Source: Draconibacterium halophilum
Lineage (GTDB): Bacteria > Bacteroidota > Bacteroidia > Bacteroidales > Prolixibacteraceae
Length of the DNA stretch: 64,000 nt
NCBI RefSeq assembly: GCF_010448835.1
Contig: NZ_CP048409.1
Span: forward strand, 1,310,001 to 1,374,000
Reading direction: 5' to 3'
In this document: positions 1 through 8,103 of the stretch, piece by piece
Position numbering within the stretch: the stretch's first letter is position 1
How the letters are laid out: each line of letters opens with the position of its first letter
The notes under the pieces: model-generated
What the model saw: only the letters and a program-made list of their open reading frames with translations
The model's database searches: none
What the model was told of the DNA's origin: nothing
Translations under genes and position numbers: made by a program

Positions 1-2
1 TT

Positions 3-10
3 TAGTTTTG
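3..10 (+). promoter_or_regulatory. -7 promoter element of the porin gene
   Basis: TAGTTTTG matches the Bacteroidota sigma(ABfr) -7 consensus TAnnTTTG. It lies 16 bases before the porin ATG, which would give a very short leader. The -33 element would lie outside the window. Confidence 0.4.
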
Positions 11-26
11 TGCTAAAATTTTCTGT

Positions 27-1970
27 ATGCTAAAGGCACGGTGTTTTTTATTCACGGTTCTCATTTTTATGGTGCTGCCAATATTTGTTATGGCACAACC
101 ACGTGGTATCGACATGGAGGGGGAGAATGAAGAACAGACAGCTGTTAAAGAGGTCGATTCAAAAGTAAAGCTGTGGTCTCTGACAGGCAATGGAGCCTTT
201 AAAGATTCTACGGTATTAGATACTTTACACGATTACAATCATATTTATCATCCCGTTTTTAAAAATACCATATCAGCAACTTATACCGGTAACTACGGTA
301 ATCCCGGAATGACCAACAATTTTTTCCAGCGTGGCAATCAAACCAATTACTTTTTCCTTCAATCGAGACAGGATTATCTGCTCACACCTGGGAAAATAAA
401 ATACATAAACACAACTACTCCTTACACACGTTTTGATTATAGCCAAAGTGAAAATAAATCGAGGAATAACGAGACGCGTTTTAATGTCGTTCACTCACAA
501 AATGTAACACCTTTTTGGAATTGGACATTTCGAACCAATCAGGAAAAATCGGATGGCCAATACACTGCACAGGATGCAAAAAATAACTTTGTGGCACTAA
601 ATACCAGTTATAATCGCGACCTGTGGAATATTTACGGAGGTTTCATCTCCAATTCTGTTAAGAACAGTGAGAATGGCGGATTAACCAGCGATACAGTACT
701 TTTTTCGGGACTAAAAGCAGAATACTGGCCAGTACACTTGAGCGAAACAAGGAGTAAGTTTAACAGTATTAATTATTATACCACGGCCGAATATCGGATT
801 GGAACATACGATTTTGACCCCGTGGACAGTGTCGACGTTTTCAGGCCAATACTGGGTATTATTTACAGTTTCGAGCACGATAGGTACATGCAACAATTTA
901 GGGATGAAGAAGACTCTACAAACACTTTTTTTGAGAACACATATTACGGAGATGATTACACTACCGACGAAATTAAGTACCGTCGGATAAGTAATGTATT
1001 CCAATTAAAGCAATATGAAAATCCAACGCGAAAATACACTTTTGGCAAAAGAGCTTATCTTGGTTACGATCTTTACCGCGGTTCAACACCGGGAGTACAG
1101 GTAGATTCAGTTCACCGACGTTTTGATATTAAATACTCAAACCTGTATGTAGGCGGTGGAATATTTCGGGAACAAGGACGTTTTTGGCTGTGGAATTTCG
1201 ATGGGAAAGTAAACCTTGCCGGACGAAATGCCGGAGAAATAGTGTTAAATGGAATGATAGCTAAACCGTTTAAATTTTGGGGTGATTCAACGGCGTCGAT
1301 GACGTTTACCGGATCATTCGAAAACCGCGTGCCTGATTATTTTCAAGAGACATTCCGATCGAATCATTTTCAATGGGACAATAATTTTGATGCAGAACAA
1401 CGCATAACACTCGGAGCAAAATTCAGGGTGCCGCAACGCAAGCTCGAGCTGGCCGCCAATTATGCGGCAATTAATAATTTCCTTTATACTAATACCGAGG
1501 CTATACCCGATCAAACATCCAATGAAATGCTGGTAATGTCGGTGTATGCCGATAAGGATTTTAACTACCGCCGCTTTCATTTCCGTACGCGAATTCTATG
1601 GCAAAAAGCTTCGGAAGAACGTTACCTGCATTTGCCCGAATGGTCGGCCTTTGTAAATACCTTCTATCAGTTCACAATTTCGAAAGTATTGTTTACGCAA
1701 ATTGGCGCCGATGTGCGCTACAACACCAAATACTACGCCGATGCCTATTCTCCATCAACAGGATTATTCTATTTGCAAAACGAAGAGAAATATGGCGATT
1801 ATCCATACATCGATATTTATGCGAATTTGCGCCTTAAACGAACGCGTGTTTTCTTTAAATGGATGAATATTGGAACGAATTTCCTCAATGGTACCTACAT
1901 GACGACTCACAATTACCCGATGCCGCAGGCTACTTTCCGGTTAGGGGTTTCGTGGGCCTGGTATGATTAA
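27..1970 (+). CDS. Putative outer-membrane porin (Porin_10-type)
   Basis: A 647-residue protein with a clear cleavable signal peptide: positive start, hydrophobic stretch at residues 6-21, and cleavage near VMAQ at 20-23. The rest is rich in alternating aromatic and polar residues typical of transmembrane beta-strands and ends in an aromatic tail (SWAWYD). Length and composition fit the putative porin family widespread in Bacteroidota. It would sit in the outer membrane as a diffusion channel; the substrate cannot be told from sequence. It stands alone: the next gene is on the opposite strand. Family assignment is by overall resemblance, not by a catalytic motif. Confidence 0.75.
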   Translation: MLKARCFLFTVLIFMVLPIFVMAQPRGIDMEGENEEQTAVKEVDSKVKLWSLTGNGAFKDSTVLDTLHDYNHIYHPVFKNTISATYTGNYGNPGMTNNFFQRGNQTNYFFLQSRQDYLLTPGKIKYINTTTPYTRFDYSQSENKSRNNETRFNVVHSQNVTPFWNWTFRTNQEKSDGQYTAQDAKNNFVALNTSYNRDLWNIYGGFISNSVKNSENGGLTSDTVLFSGLKAEYWPVHLSETRSKFNSINYYTTAEYRIGTYDFDPVDSVDVFRPILGIIYSFEHDRYMQQFRDEEDSTNTFFENTYYGDDYTTDEIKYRRISNVFQLKQYENPTRKYTFGKRAYLGYDLYRGSTPGVQVDSVHRRFDIKYSNLYVGGGIFREQGRFWLWNFDGKVNLAGRNAGEIVLNGMIAKPFKFWGDSTASMTFTGSFENRVPDYFQETFRSNHFQWDNNFDAEQRITLGAKFRVPQRKLELAANYAAINNFLYTNTEAIPDQTSNEMLVMSVYADKDFNYRRFHFRTRILWQKASEERYLHLPEWSAFVNTFYQFTISKVLFTQIGADVRYNTKYYADAYSPSTGLFYLQNEEKYGDYPYIDIYANLRLKRTRVFFKWMNIGTNFLNGTYMTTHNYPMPQATFRLGVSWAWYD

Positions 1971-2141
1971 ACAGTTTTCTGAATGCTATTCTCTCATGTG
2001 CCTCATGGAATTAGTTCCAATGGTTCGTCGGGATGGGACACTGAACACTTTCAGCTCGTTTCACTGCTGAGAACTGAATTTTACTGAACCGATAGCTCCA
2101 CTAATACCAGGTAGAGAATAAGGTCTAAGAATTTAATGCTT

Positions 2142-2753
2142 TCAATTTTTATGAATTAAGTCGTAAAACTCCGAAAGAATCATAGCTGTAGCACCCCAAA
2201 TTATTTCGCCATCGAATTTTATGCAGGGCACTTCCAGTATTCCGGTTAAGGTTTTAAGCCGGGTTGTGGAGTAAGGAGGTTTAAATGCTTCAATGGGGAA
2301 AAGAATAGCTTTCTCAACTTCTGCAGCACAAAGTGTAAACTCAGGTTCTTGATCCATCCATCCCACAAATGGTGTGATCTGAAAACGACTCACCTCCACA
2401 TAAAACGACGAAAGCGTTCCAAGCATCCTAATCTTATCTTGCGTAATCCCAATTTCTTCGTGCGTTTCGCGCAGGGCTGTTTCTTGTGCACTTTCGTTGG
2501 GTTCTATCCGTCCGCCCGGCAATGCAATCTGGCCGGCGTGGTGTTTCATATAGGTCGGGCGTTTTATCAGACAAACCTTTATTCCATCGACATCGGGGAA
2601 AAGCAACACCAGCACGCTACTTAATTTTACCCTGCTTTTATCTTCTGGCGCCGGTTTTAATACACGCCCGGGGGGCAGCATCTTGTAATGCGACTGCGAA
2701 CCGGGAAGTTCCCCTTTTAATGCGGCGGCTATTTTATCAGGATGGGAAATCAT
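2142..2753 (-). CDS. NUDIX hydrolase, CoA pyrophosphatase-like
   Basis: The Nudix box is intact (GGRIEPNE followed by RETHEEIGI). It is preceded by KRPTYMKHHAGQIALPGG, which resembles the UPF0035 signature of CoA diphosphatases of the NudL/PCD1 type. These enzymes cleave CoA or oxidised CoA to phosphopantetheine and 3',5'-ADP. The open frame extends upstream to 2810, but the extra residues are hydrophobic and atypical; the ATG at 2753 (MISHPDKIAAAL) gives about 203 residues and a normal family N-terminus. It is monocistronic between a convergent porin and a divergent oxidoreductase. The CoA substrate is inferred from the motif. Confidence 0.8.
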   Translation of the reverse strand: MISHPDKIAAALKGELPGSQSHYKMLPPGRVLKPAPEDKSRVKLSSVLVLLFPDVDGIKVCLIKRPTYMKHHAGQIALPGGRIEPNESAQETALRETHEEIGITQDKIRMLGTLSSFYVEVSRFQITPFVGWMDQEPEFTLCAAEVEKAILFPIEAFKPPYSTTRLKTLTGILEVPCIKFDGEIIWGATAMILSEFYDLIHKN

Positions 2754-2888
2754 GGCATAAAAATAAAAAATACATCTTGAATTGAACAAGCAAAACGCAG
2801 AAACAATCATCCTTTATGTTCACAACTTTACCGGACAATATTGATTTTTTTAGTAGCTTCAGCCATCAATACTTAAACCAATAACTAA

Positions 2889-4175
2889 ATGGAAAGAAGA
2901 AAATTTATTAAACAAAGTGCTGCCAGTGCTGCAGCTTTTACAATTATTCCCGGCGCAGTTTTAGGCAGAAATAGTGCTACACCGGCTAACAGTAAAATAA
3001 ATGTGGCTTTTATTGGCACCGGAAAACAAGGGTGCATCCTTCAAAACTTTTTCAAAACCCGAACCAGCGAAACGATAACGGTAGCGGCTTGCGATGTTGA
3101 TTCGCAAAAGCTGAATAAGTTTATTGGAATTGCCAACGAAGCCAATAAGGAACATGGCAATAGTGTTAAAATTTTCGCTACAAAACATTACCGCGAAATT
3201 TTAGAACGCAGCGACGTAGATGCCGTTGTAATTGCCACACCCGACCACTGGCATGCACAAGTAGCCATTGATGCCTGCAAGGCCGGAAAAGATGTGTACT
3301 GCGAAAAACCAATGGCTTCTACCGTTGCCGAAGGACGTGCCATGGTAAATGCCACGCGCAAATACGACCGTGTATTCCAAACCGGAAACATGCAACGTTC
3401 AAGTTTTAATTTCCGCCAGGCCTGCGAGTTGGTTGCCGGTGGTTACATTGGCGAAATAAAAGAGGTAAATGCCGGATTGGGAGGACCTGTTGTGGCCTGC
3501 GACCTACCATCGATGGAAGCTCCGGCAAATCTCGACTGGAACCTTTGGGTAGGACCATCGCCCTATCGTGCTTTCCATCCCGAGCTTTCGCCTCCGGTTG
3601 AAAGAGACATTTACCCCAACTGGAGAAATTACAGGAATTTCGGAGGTGGCATGATTACCGACTGGGGAGCACACATGTTCGACATTGGCCAATGGGGTCT
3701 GCAAATGGACAACAGTGGACCAAGCGTTTACATTCCGCCTAAAGACCGGGCAACACACGGTTTAAAAATGATTTACGAAAATGGCGTGGTATTGAACCAT
3801 GTGAAGTTGCCCTTTGGTAACGGGGTGGAGTTTATTGGCACCGAAGGAAAAATTGAAGTTAGCCGGGGACACTTAAAAACCATGCCCAACGAAAAGTTAG
3901 CAAAAATGGAAATTAAGCCCGAAGACCGTAAACTTTATTTTTGCGAAAACCATTACCAAAACTGGTTAGATGCCATTAAAGACCGCAGCAAGCCCATTTC
4001 GGATGTTGAGGTTGGCCACCGCACAAGTTCGTTATGTAATTTGGCCAATATTGCTTACGAGTTGGAACGATCGTTACAATGGGACCCCGAAAAAGAGGAG
4101 TTTATTGGCGACGCTTCGGCTAGCATGATGCTTTCGCGCCCCTACCGTGGCGAGTGGGATTTTATGGACTACTAG
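2889..4175 (+). CDS. Gfo/Idh/MocA family oxidoreductase, Tat-exported
   Basis: A 428-residue NAD(P)-dependent dehydrogenase-fold protein. The N-terminus has a twin-arginine signal (RRKFIKQ, then an Ala-rich hydrophobic segment), so the folded, cofactor-loaded protein is probably exported. A Rossmann nucleotide-binding loop follows (VAFIGTGKQG, about residues 40-48), then the family EKP motif (CEKPMAST, about residue 139), whose Lys is catalytic in relatives. The C-terminal part carries the usual alpha/beta substrate domain (GGGMITDWGAHMFDIGQWG). Such Tat-type members in Bacteroidota act on sugars or their oxidised derivatives; the substrate here is unknown. No partner gene for sugar import or hydrolysis is adjacent. 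Confidence 0.88.
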   Translation: MERRKFIKQSAASAAAFTIIPGAVLGRNSATPANSKINVAFIGTGKQGCILQNFFKTRTSETITVAACDVDSQKLNKFIGIANEANKEHGNSVKIFATKHYREILERSDVDAVVIATPDHWHAQVAIDACKAGKDVYCEKPMASTVAEGRAMVNATRKYDRVFQTGNMQRSSFNFRQACELVAGGYIGEIKEVNAGLGGPVVACDLPSMEAPANLDWNLWVGPSPYRAFHPELSPPVERDIYPNWRNYRNFGGGMITDWGAHMFDIGQWGLQMDNSGPSVYIPPKDRATHGLKMIYENGVVLNHVKLPFGNGVEFIGTEGKIEVSRGHLKTMPNEKLAKMEIKPEDRKLYFCENHYQNWLDAIKDRSKPISDVEVGHRTSSLCNLANIAYELERSLQWDPEKEEFIGDASASMMLSRPYRGEWDFMDY

Positions 4176-4286
4176 AAATTGACATTTGTGGCATAATAGA
4201 ATGTTAGTTGCATTGTTATTAACATATACGTTAGGGCAAAATGCTGAAAACCAAAATTCTTTGGACATTTTAAATACAAATACCAG

Positions 4287-4739
4287 ATGAAACAAACCAA
4301 ATATATCCTTTTTGCAGTTTTATGTACTCTGATTTTTACATCGGAACTATTTTCTCAAACTAATGAAGAGCAAATATCAGCGATTAGAAATGCGTCAAAT
4401 TCAGCGCTAAAATCTTACGACACCCAAGAAGTTCTTTCATATCTGACAGATGATGTATTAACTACTACAGGAAATGGAACTTTATTATGTGGAAAAGATG
4501 AATTGCAAAAATACATTATAGATGGCGGAAAAAGCAGGATGTATTGGATACGAGATACAAAGGAAATTATAGTTAATATTGAAAGAGGTTTGGCTTGGGA
4601 AAGTGGAGTATGGAATGGGTATGACCCAGAAAAAAGCAACAATTCTATAATCAACGGCAATTATTCAGCAATGTGGACCAAAGAGTCCGGAATATGGAAA
4701 ATAAAATCACAACTTTTTGTAACGATAAATGAGAAATAA
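4287..4739 (+). CDS. Exported SnoaL/NTF2-like protein, cassette-borne
   Basis: A 150-residue protein with a signal peptide (residues 1-23, ending LFSQ) and one NTF2-like fold domain of the DUF4440/SnoaL kind. An N-terminal helix (EEQISAIRNASNSALKSYD) is followed by YLTDDVLTTTGNGTLLCGKDEL and a C-terminal strand set (GNYSAMWTKESGIWKIKSQ). Members of this fold are small periplasmic or cytoplasmic enzymes or ligand binders with no single function, and no catalytic set can be assigned here. It is the only gene of the 4231-4793 cassette; its leader is 56 bases and no promoter was recognised inside the cassette. Confidence 0.75.
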   Translation: MKQTKYILFAVLCTLIFTSELFSQTNEEQISAIRNASNSALKSYDTQEVLSYLTDDVLTTTGNGTLLCGKDELQKYIIDGGKSRMYWIRDTKEIIVNIERGLAWESGVWNGYDPEKSNNSIINGNYSAMWTKESGIWKIKSQLFVTINEK

Positions 4740-4745
4740 AGCATT

Positions 4746-4793
4746 GCCCTAACAATGTATAAGCGGCATTAAAACGACCGCTTATACTAACCG
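4746..4793 (+). repeat. attC-like recombination site
   Basis: Arms in order: GCCCTAAC (4746-4753), AAT, GTATAAGCGG (4757-4766), an 11-base loop, CCGCTTATAC (4778-4787), TAACC, and the G of the crossover point at 4793. The matching outer arm GTTAGGGC is at the cassette's other end (4230-4237). The imperfect central spacers (AAT against TAACC) resemble the unpaired bases of folded attC sites. Confidence 0.75.
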
Positions 4794-6047
4794 TTAATCA
4801 AACCGAATCACCTTATCGGGCGAAATTTTCGAAATAAAATAGCTTGGAATTATTAGTATCAGCGAGGTAATTACAATCGTTCCGAGGTTAAGCAGCAGCA
4901 GGTGGCTAAGCGAAAAGTTCATCGGCACATAATCAACGTAATACGATTCGGGATTTAGTTGAATGATGTGAAAAAACTTTTGCAGCAAAACAATAGCCAC
5001 ACCAATTACATTTCCCCATAACAGGCCGCGCCCGGTTAAAAACACCGAGAGGTACACAAAAACTTTGCGGATGCTCCAGTTGGGGCTTCCCATGGCTTTT
5101 AGTACGCCAATCATGGTGGCGCGTTCGAGTATCAGCACCAACAACCCCGAAACCATGTTAAAGGCCGCCACAATAACCATCAGCGCCAGAATAATCCACA
5201 CGTTCATATCGAGAATCGACAACCAGTCGAAAATTTGCGGGTAAACGCGCGTTATACTTTGTGTGCGCAGTATTTCCGCATTCTCGTCGCGGTAACTGAC
5301 AATAAGGTTGCGTATGTTTTGCTCAATGTTGTCGATATCGAAAAAGTCGGTAACAATTACCTCGAAACCGGTAATTTGGTCGGGGCGCCAGTCGTTAAGT
5401 CGCTGAATTTGTTTCAGATCGCCCACAATAAACAGCTGGTCGAACTCTTCGAAACCGGTGCGATAAATTCCGCTAATCTGCATTTGGAGCATACGTGGAA
5501 TAATTTCATCGCCGGTAATAAAATAGAGAACTATGCGGTCGTTTAGTTTCAGGCGCAACAGTTTAGCCACCTGCGCCGATAGTAAAACCTGGTTTACGCG
5601 AGCCGTATCGTTAACCGCCGGCAATTCGCCCTCAACAAGGTGTTTATTGAAAAACTGCCAGTTGTACGCATCATCTACCCCTTTAAATACAATTCCCTGA
5701 ATGTATTCGTCGGTTTTTATCATGCCCGGTTTGGTGGCATAAGGCTGCAAACGTTTTACGCCGGGAAGGGCTTTTACATCGGGCAGAAAAGGCTGATCGG
5801 CTGAAATAGGACTGGTTTCGTAGGAGCTGTTCGAGTCGTAATTTATAATCTGAATGTGCGAGCCAAAGCCGATTACTTTGTTGCGAATCTCTTTTTTAAA
5901 TCCGGTAACCACTGCCATGGCAATAATCATTACCGTTAATCCCAGCGCAATGCCCGCCAATGCAATACGTATAATACGTTGCGACAATAGCTTTTTGTTT
6001 GCCTTATCGAAAAAAAGCCTGCGCGATATAAAGAGTTCGGTATTCAA
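4794..6047 (-). CDS. FtsX-like ABC transporter permease, LolC/LolE type
   Basis: A 417-residue inner-membrane protein with the LolC/E layout: one N-terminal membrane helix (about residues 24-48, after SRRLFFDKANKKLLSQRIIR), a large periplasmic domain (about 50-270), then three C-terminal helices of an FtsX domain (about 275-405). In LolCDE this type of subunit, driven by an ATPase, releases lipoproteins from the inner membrane to the LolA carrier. No ATPase gene is adjacent. The stop codon (TTA on the plus strand, 4794-4796) directly abuts the gene cassette. It is probably co-transcribed with the membrane protein upstream (74 bp gap). Confidence 0.82.
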   Translation of the reverse strand: MNTELFISRRLFFDKANKKLLSQRIIRIALAGIALGLTVMIIAMAVVTGFKKEIRNKVIGFGSHIQIINYDSNSSYETSPISADQPFLPDVKALPGVKRLQPYATKPGMIKTDEYIQGIVFKGVDDAYNWQFFNKHLVEGELPAVNDTARVNQVLLSAQVAKLLRLKLNDRIVLYFITGDEIIPRMLQMQISGIYRTGFEEFDQLFIVGDLKQIQRLNDWRPDQITGFEVIVTDFFDIDNIEQNIRNLIVSYRDENAEILRTQSITRVYPQIFDWLSILDMNVWIILALMVIVAAFNMVSGLLVLILERATMIGVLKAMGSPNWSIRKVFVYLSVFLTGRGLLWGNVIGVAIVLLQKFFHIIQLNPESYYVDYVPMNFSLSHLLLLNLGTIVITSLILIIPSYFISKISPDKVIRFD

Positions 6048-6121
6048 ATTTTCAAACAGTTTTATAAATCATTTCCTGGCATCCAAATGTACAAATTTCC
6101 CTGGCAAAGGATTGGTACAAT

Positions 6122-7213
6122 TTATTTTGCTGTTTCTATTTGTAGTTCTGTCTCGGTAACATCTTTCCGGCGATTAATAAACGGAAGAACAAGTATAGAT
6201 ATTATGCCGATTATGATAATCATTCCGGTCATTGACGAATGGGCTACAAAAGCGAAGATAATTCCGTTTTCGTTGGCCACGCCATACAACGACAGGGCTT
6301 CTTTTGCCATAAAGTGCCAAGCCCCTATTCCGCCCTGCACCGGCGCCACCATACCAAAACTAGCCAAAACAAAAGTGGTCAATCCGGCAATAGGATTCAG
6401 GTCGCTGGTAAATTCAAAAGCAAAGAACACCGCATAAAGCATTACGTAATACATTCCCCAGATAAAAGCCGAATGGAAAAAGAACCAGCCTTTTTTCTTG
6501 ATGTTGCGAATGGAAATAAATCCCTCTTTAAAATTGTAGATTACTTCCAGTATTTTTTTGAAAAAAGCGGTATGCTTAAAGGCGTTTCTAAATACGAATA
6601 TCAAAATAGCCAATATTGCAATGCCCACTAATAGATAAGGAGATGTAGCGGCAGCATACAGTTTTGCCGAAATCTCCGGATTTTCTTTCATAAAATGAAT
6701 CATCTCGCCGAACTGCGAGAATATAACGATAACCAACAGAATAAGCAACGATATGAGGTCGATCAGTCGCTCGGCAACAACGGTGCCCACCAGCTTGGTG
6801 AACGATATTTTTTCGTAACGTGCCAATACACCACATCGCGACACTTCGCCCATTCGCGGAAAAGCCATGTTCATCAAGTAGCCCACCATTACGGCTAAAA
6901 AGGTGTTAATAAAGCGTGGTTTGTGCCCAATTGGTTCAATCATTAACCCCCAGCGTAGCGTGCGGCTTACATGGCTCAGCAAGCCCATAAACAGCGATAG
7001 CCCTACCCACCAGTAGTTCACGTCGTTTTTAAGAACGGTTTTTATTCGTTCAATATCCTGATCTTTATAAATAAGCCAAAAAATAAAGATGCCAAGGGCA
7101 AAGAAACCAAGAAACTGTAAGATCTTAACGATTGTTTTTTTCAAAATCAAGGTTTTTTTAAAGCTTTCTTTTTCGCGGCGGACGTTATTTCCCTTAAATT
7201 TTACTACTTTCAC
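6122..7213 (-). CDS. Lysylphosphatidylglycerol-synthase-type transmembrane protein
   Basis: A polytopic membrane protein of the LPG_synthase_TM/UPF0104 family, with about eight hydrophobic helices and the family stretch RTLRWGLMIEPIGHKP followed by MGEVSRCGVLARYE and a late APVQGGIGAWHFMA segment. In MprF the equivalent domain flips aminoacylated lipids; stand-alone versions are of unknown substrate. The open frame begins at an ATG at 7258, but a minus-strand -7 element (7256-7263) overlaps that codon, so translation probably starts downstream. GTG at 7213 is chosen here; TTG at 7150 or 7144 are alternatives. The start is therefore uncertain. Confidence 0.7.
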   Translation of the reverse strand: MKVVKFKGNNVRREKESFKKTLILKKTIVKILQFLGFFALGIFIFWLIYKDQDIERIKTVLKNDVNYWWVGLSLFMGLLSHVSRTLRWGLMIEPIGHKPRFINTFLAVMVGYLMNMAFPRMGEVSRCGVLARYEKISFTKLVGTVVAERLIDLISLLILLVIVIFSQFGEMIHFMKENPEISAKLYAAATSPYLLVGIAILAILIFVFRNAFKHTAFFKKILEVIYNFKEGFISIRNIKKKGWFFFHSAFIWGMYYVMLYAVFFAFEFTSDLNPIAGLTTFVLASFGMVAPVQGGIGAWHFMAKEALSLYGVANENGIIFAFVAHSSMTGMIIIIGIISILVLPFINRRKDVTETELQIETAK

Positions 7214-7255
7214 GACACGAAAAATACCGTCAGGTATCGAGCAATTCTTTAATGG

Positions 7256-7271
7256 CAAAAATATAAATTTG
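7256..7271. promoter_or_regulatory. Back-to-back -7 elements of divergent promoters
   Basis: CAAAAATA (7256-7263) read on the minus strand is TATTTTTG and TAAATTTG (7264-7271) is on the plus strand. Both match TAnnTTTG and they touch without a gap, facing the membrane-protein gene on one side and rsmA on the other. No clear -33 TTG was found at the usual distance for either. Confidence 0.4.
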
Positions 7272-7332
7272 TTTTGTTAATCGAACGAAAAAGAGAATTA
7301 AGTAAAATTGACAATGGACGAGGTTGAGTGTA

Positions 7333-8100
7333 ATGAGCTATGTACGACCCAAAAAAAATCTTGGTCAGCATTTTTTAACCGATCAAAATATTGCGCGGAA
7401 AATTGTTGACAACCTGGGTGCCGATGTACCGGATGTACTGGAAATCGGCCCTGGAATGGGAGTACTTACTCAATACCTTTTGCAACGCCCCGAACTGAAT
7501 GTCCATGTGGTTGAAATCGATACCGAATCAGTAGAATACCTCAGGCAAAATTTTCCAGCATTAAAACATATTTGGGGAGAAGATTTTCTGAAAGCAGATA
7601 TACCTGCACGTTTTTCCGGCAATTTTAGTCTTATCGGTAATTTTCCATACAATATTTCATCGCAGATATTTTTTCGCGTGTTGCAATACCGTAACCGCAT
7701 TCCTGAAACGGTTGGAATGATACAAAAAGAGGTTGCCGAACGTATAGCTGCACCGCACGGATCGAAAACCTATGGAATCCTTAGCGTTTTACTGCAGGCC
7801 TTTTTTGATATTGAATACCTGTTTACCGTGTCGGAAGGGGTGTTTAATCCACCGCCAAAAGTAAAATCGGCAGTGGTGCGGCTAAAACGAAACCAGCTAA
7901 AAGAACTTCCATGCAGCGAAGAGCTGTTTGTAAAAGTGGTGAAGGCAGCTTTTAACCTTCGTCGGAAAATGCTACGTAACTCATTAAAAGACATTTGTAC
8001 AACTTTGCCCGAAGAGTATGCTATGAAACGTCCGGAACAAATCTCGGTGGATGCGTTTATTGATCTAACTTGTAAAATCGAAGAAATCGAAAAACAGTAA
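7333..8100 (+). CDS. rsmA: 16S rRNA dimethyladenosine transferase
   Basis: RsmA (KsgA) dimethylates two adjacent adenines in the helix 45 loop of 16S rRNA during late 30S assembly. Visible motifs are the N-terminal RPKKNLGQHFLTD, the SAM-binding loop VLEIGPGMGVLT and the catalytic NFPYNISSQI (NxPY type), with the C-terminal helical domain containing AAFNLRRKMLRNSL. The length of 255 residues is normal. The ATG at 7333 is preferred over a TTG at 7324 because the GAGG sequence just upstream is too close to the latter. It is followed by mgtE after 3 bp, so the two are almost certainly one transcript. Confidence 0.95.
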   Translation: MSYVRPKKNLGQHFLTDQNIARKIVDNLGADVPDVLEIGPGMGVLTQYLLQRPELNVHVVEIDTESVEYLRQNFPALKHIWGEDFLKADIPARFSGNFSLIGNFPYNISSQIFFRVLQYRNRIPETVGMIQKEVAERIAAPHGSKTYGILSVLLQAFFDIEYLFTVSEGVFNPPPKVKSAVVRLKRNQLKELPCSEELFVKVVKAAFNLRRKMLRNSLKDICTTLPEEYAMKRPEQISVDAFIDLTCKIEEIEKQ

Positions 8101-8103
8101 ATC

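Larger units (their letters stand above)
4231..4793 (+). mobile_element. Solitary integron-type gene cassette
   Basis: A 563 bp unit with one plus-strand ORF and an attC-like recombination site at its 3' end. The left junction reads G|TTAGGGC (G at 4230) and the right junction G|TTAATC (G at 4793). Once circularised, the unit's own start (GTTAGGGC) pairs perfectly with GCCCTAAC at 4746-4753, forming the outer R arms of an attC; the inner arms at 4757-4766 and 4778-4787 are a perfect 10 bp inverted repeat. The ORF stops 6 bases before the site, as in real cassettes. No integrase gene is in the window, so this looks like an isolated cassette inserted at a secondary site. Both outer arms carry one extra G/C compared with the RYYYAAC/GTTRRRY consensus. 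Confidence 0.72.

Noticed and set aside
27..1970. TonB-dependent receptor
   Set aside because: No plug domain or TonB box is seen and there is no SusD partner; length and composition fit the smaller putative porin family.
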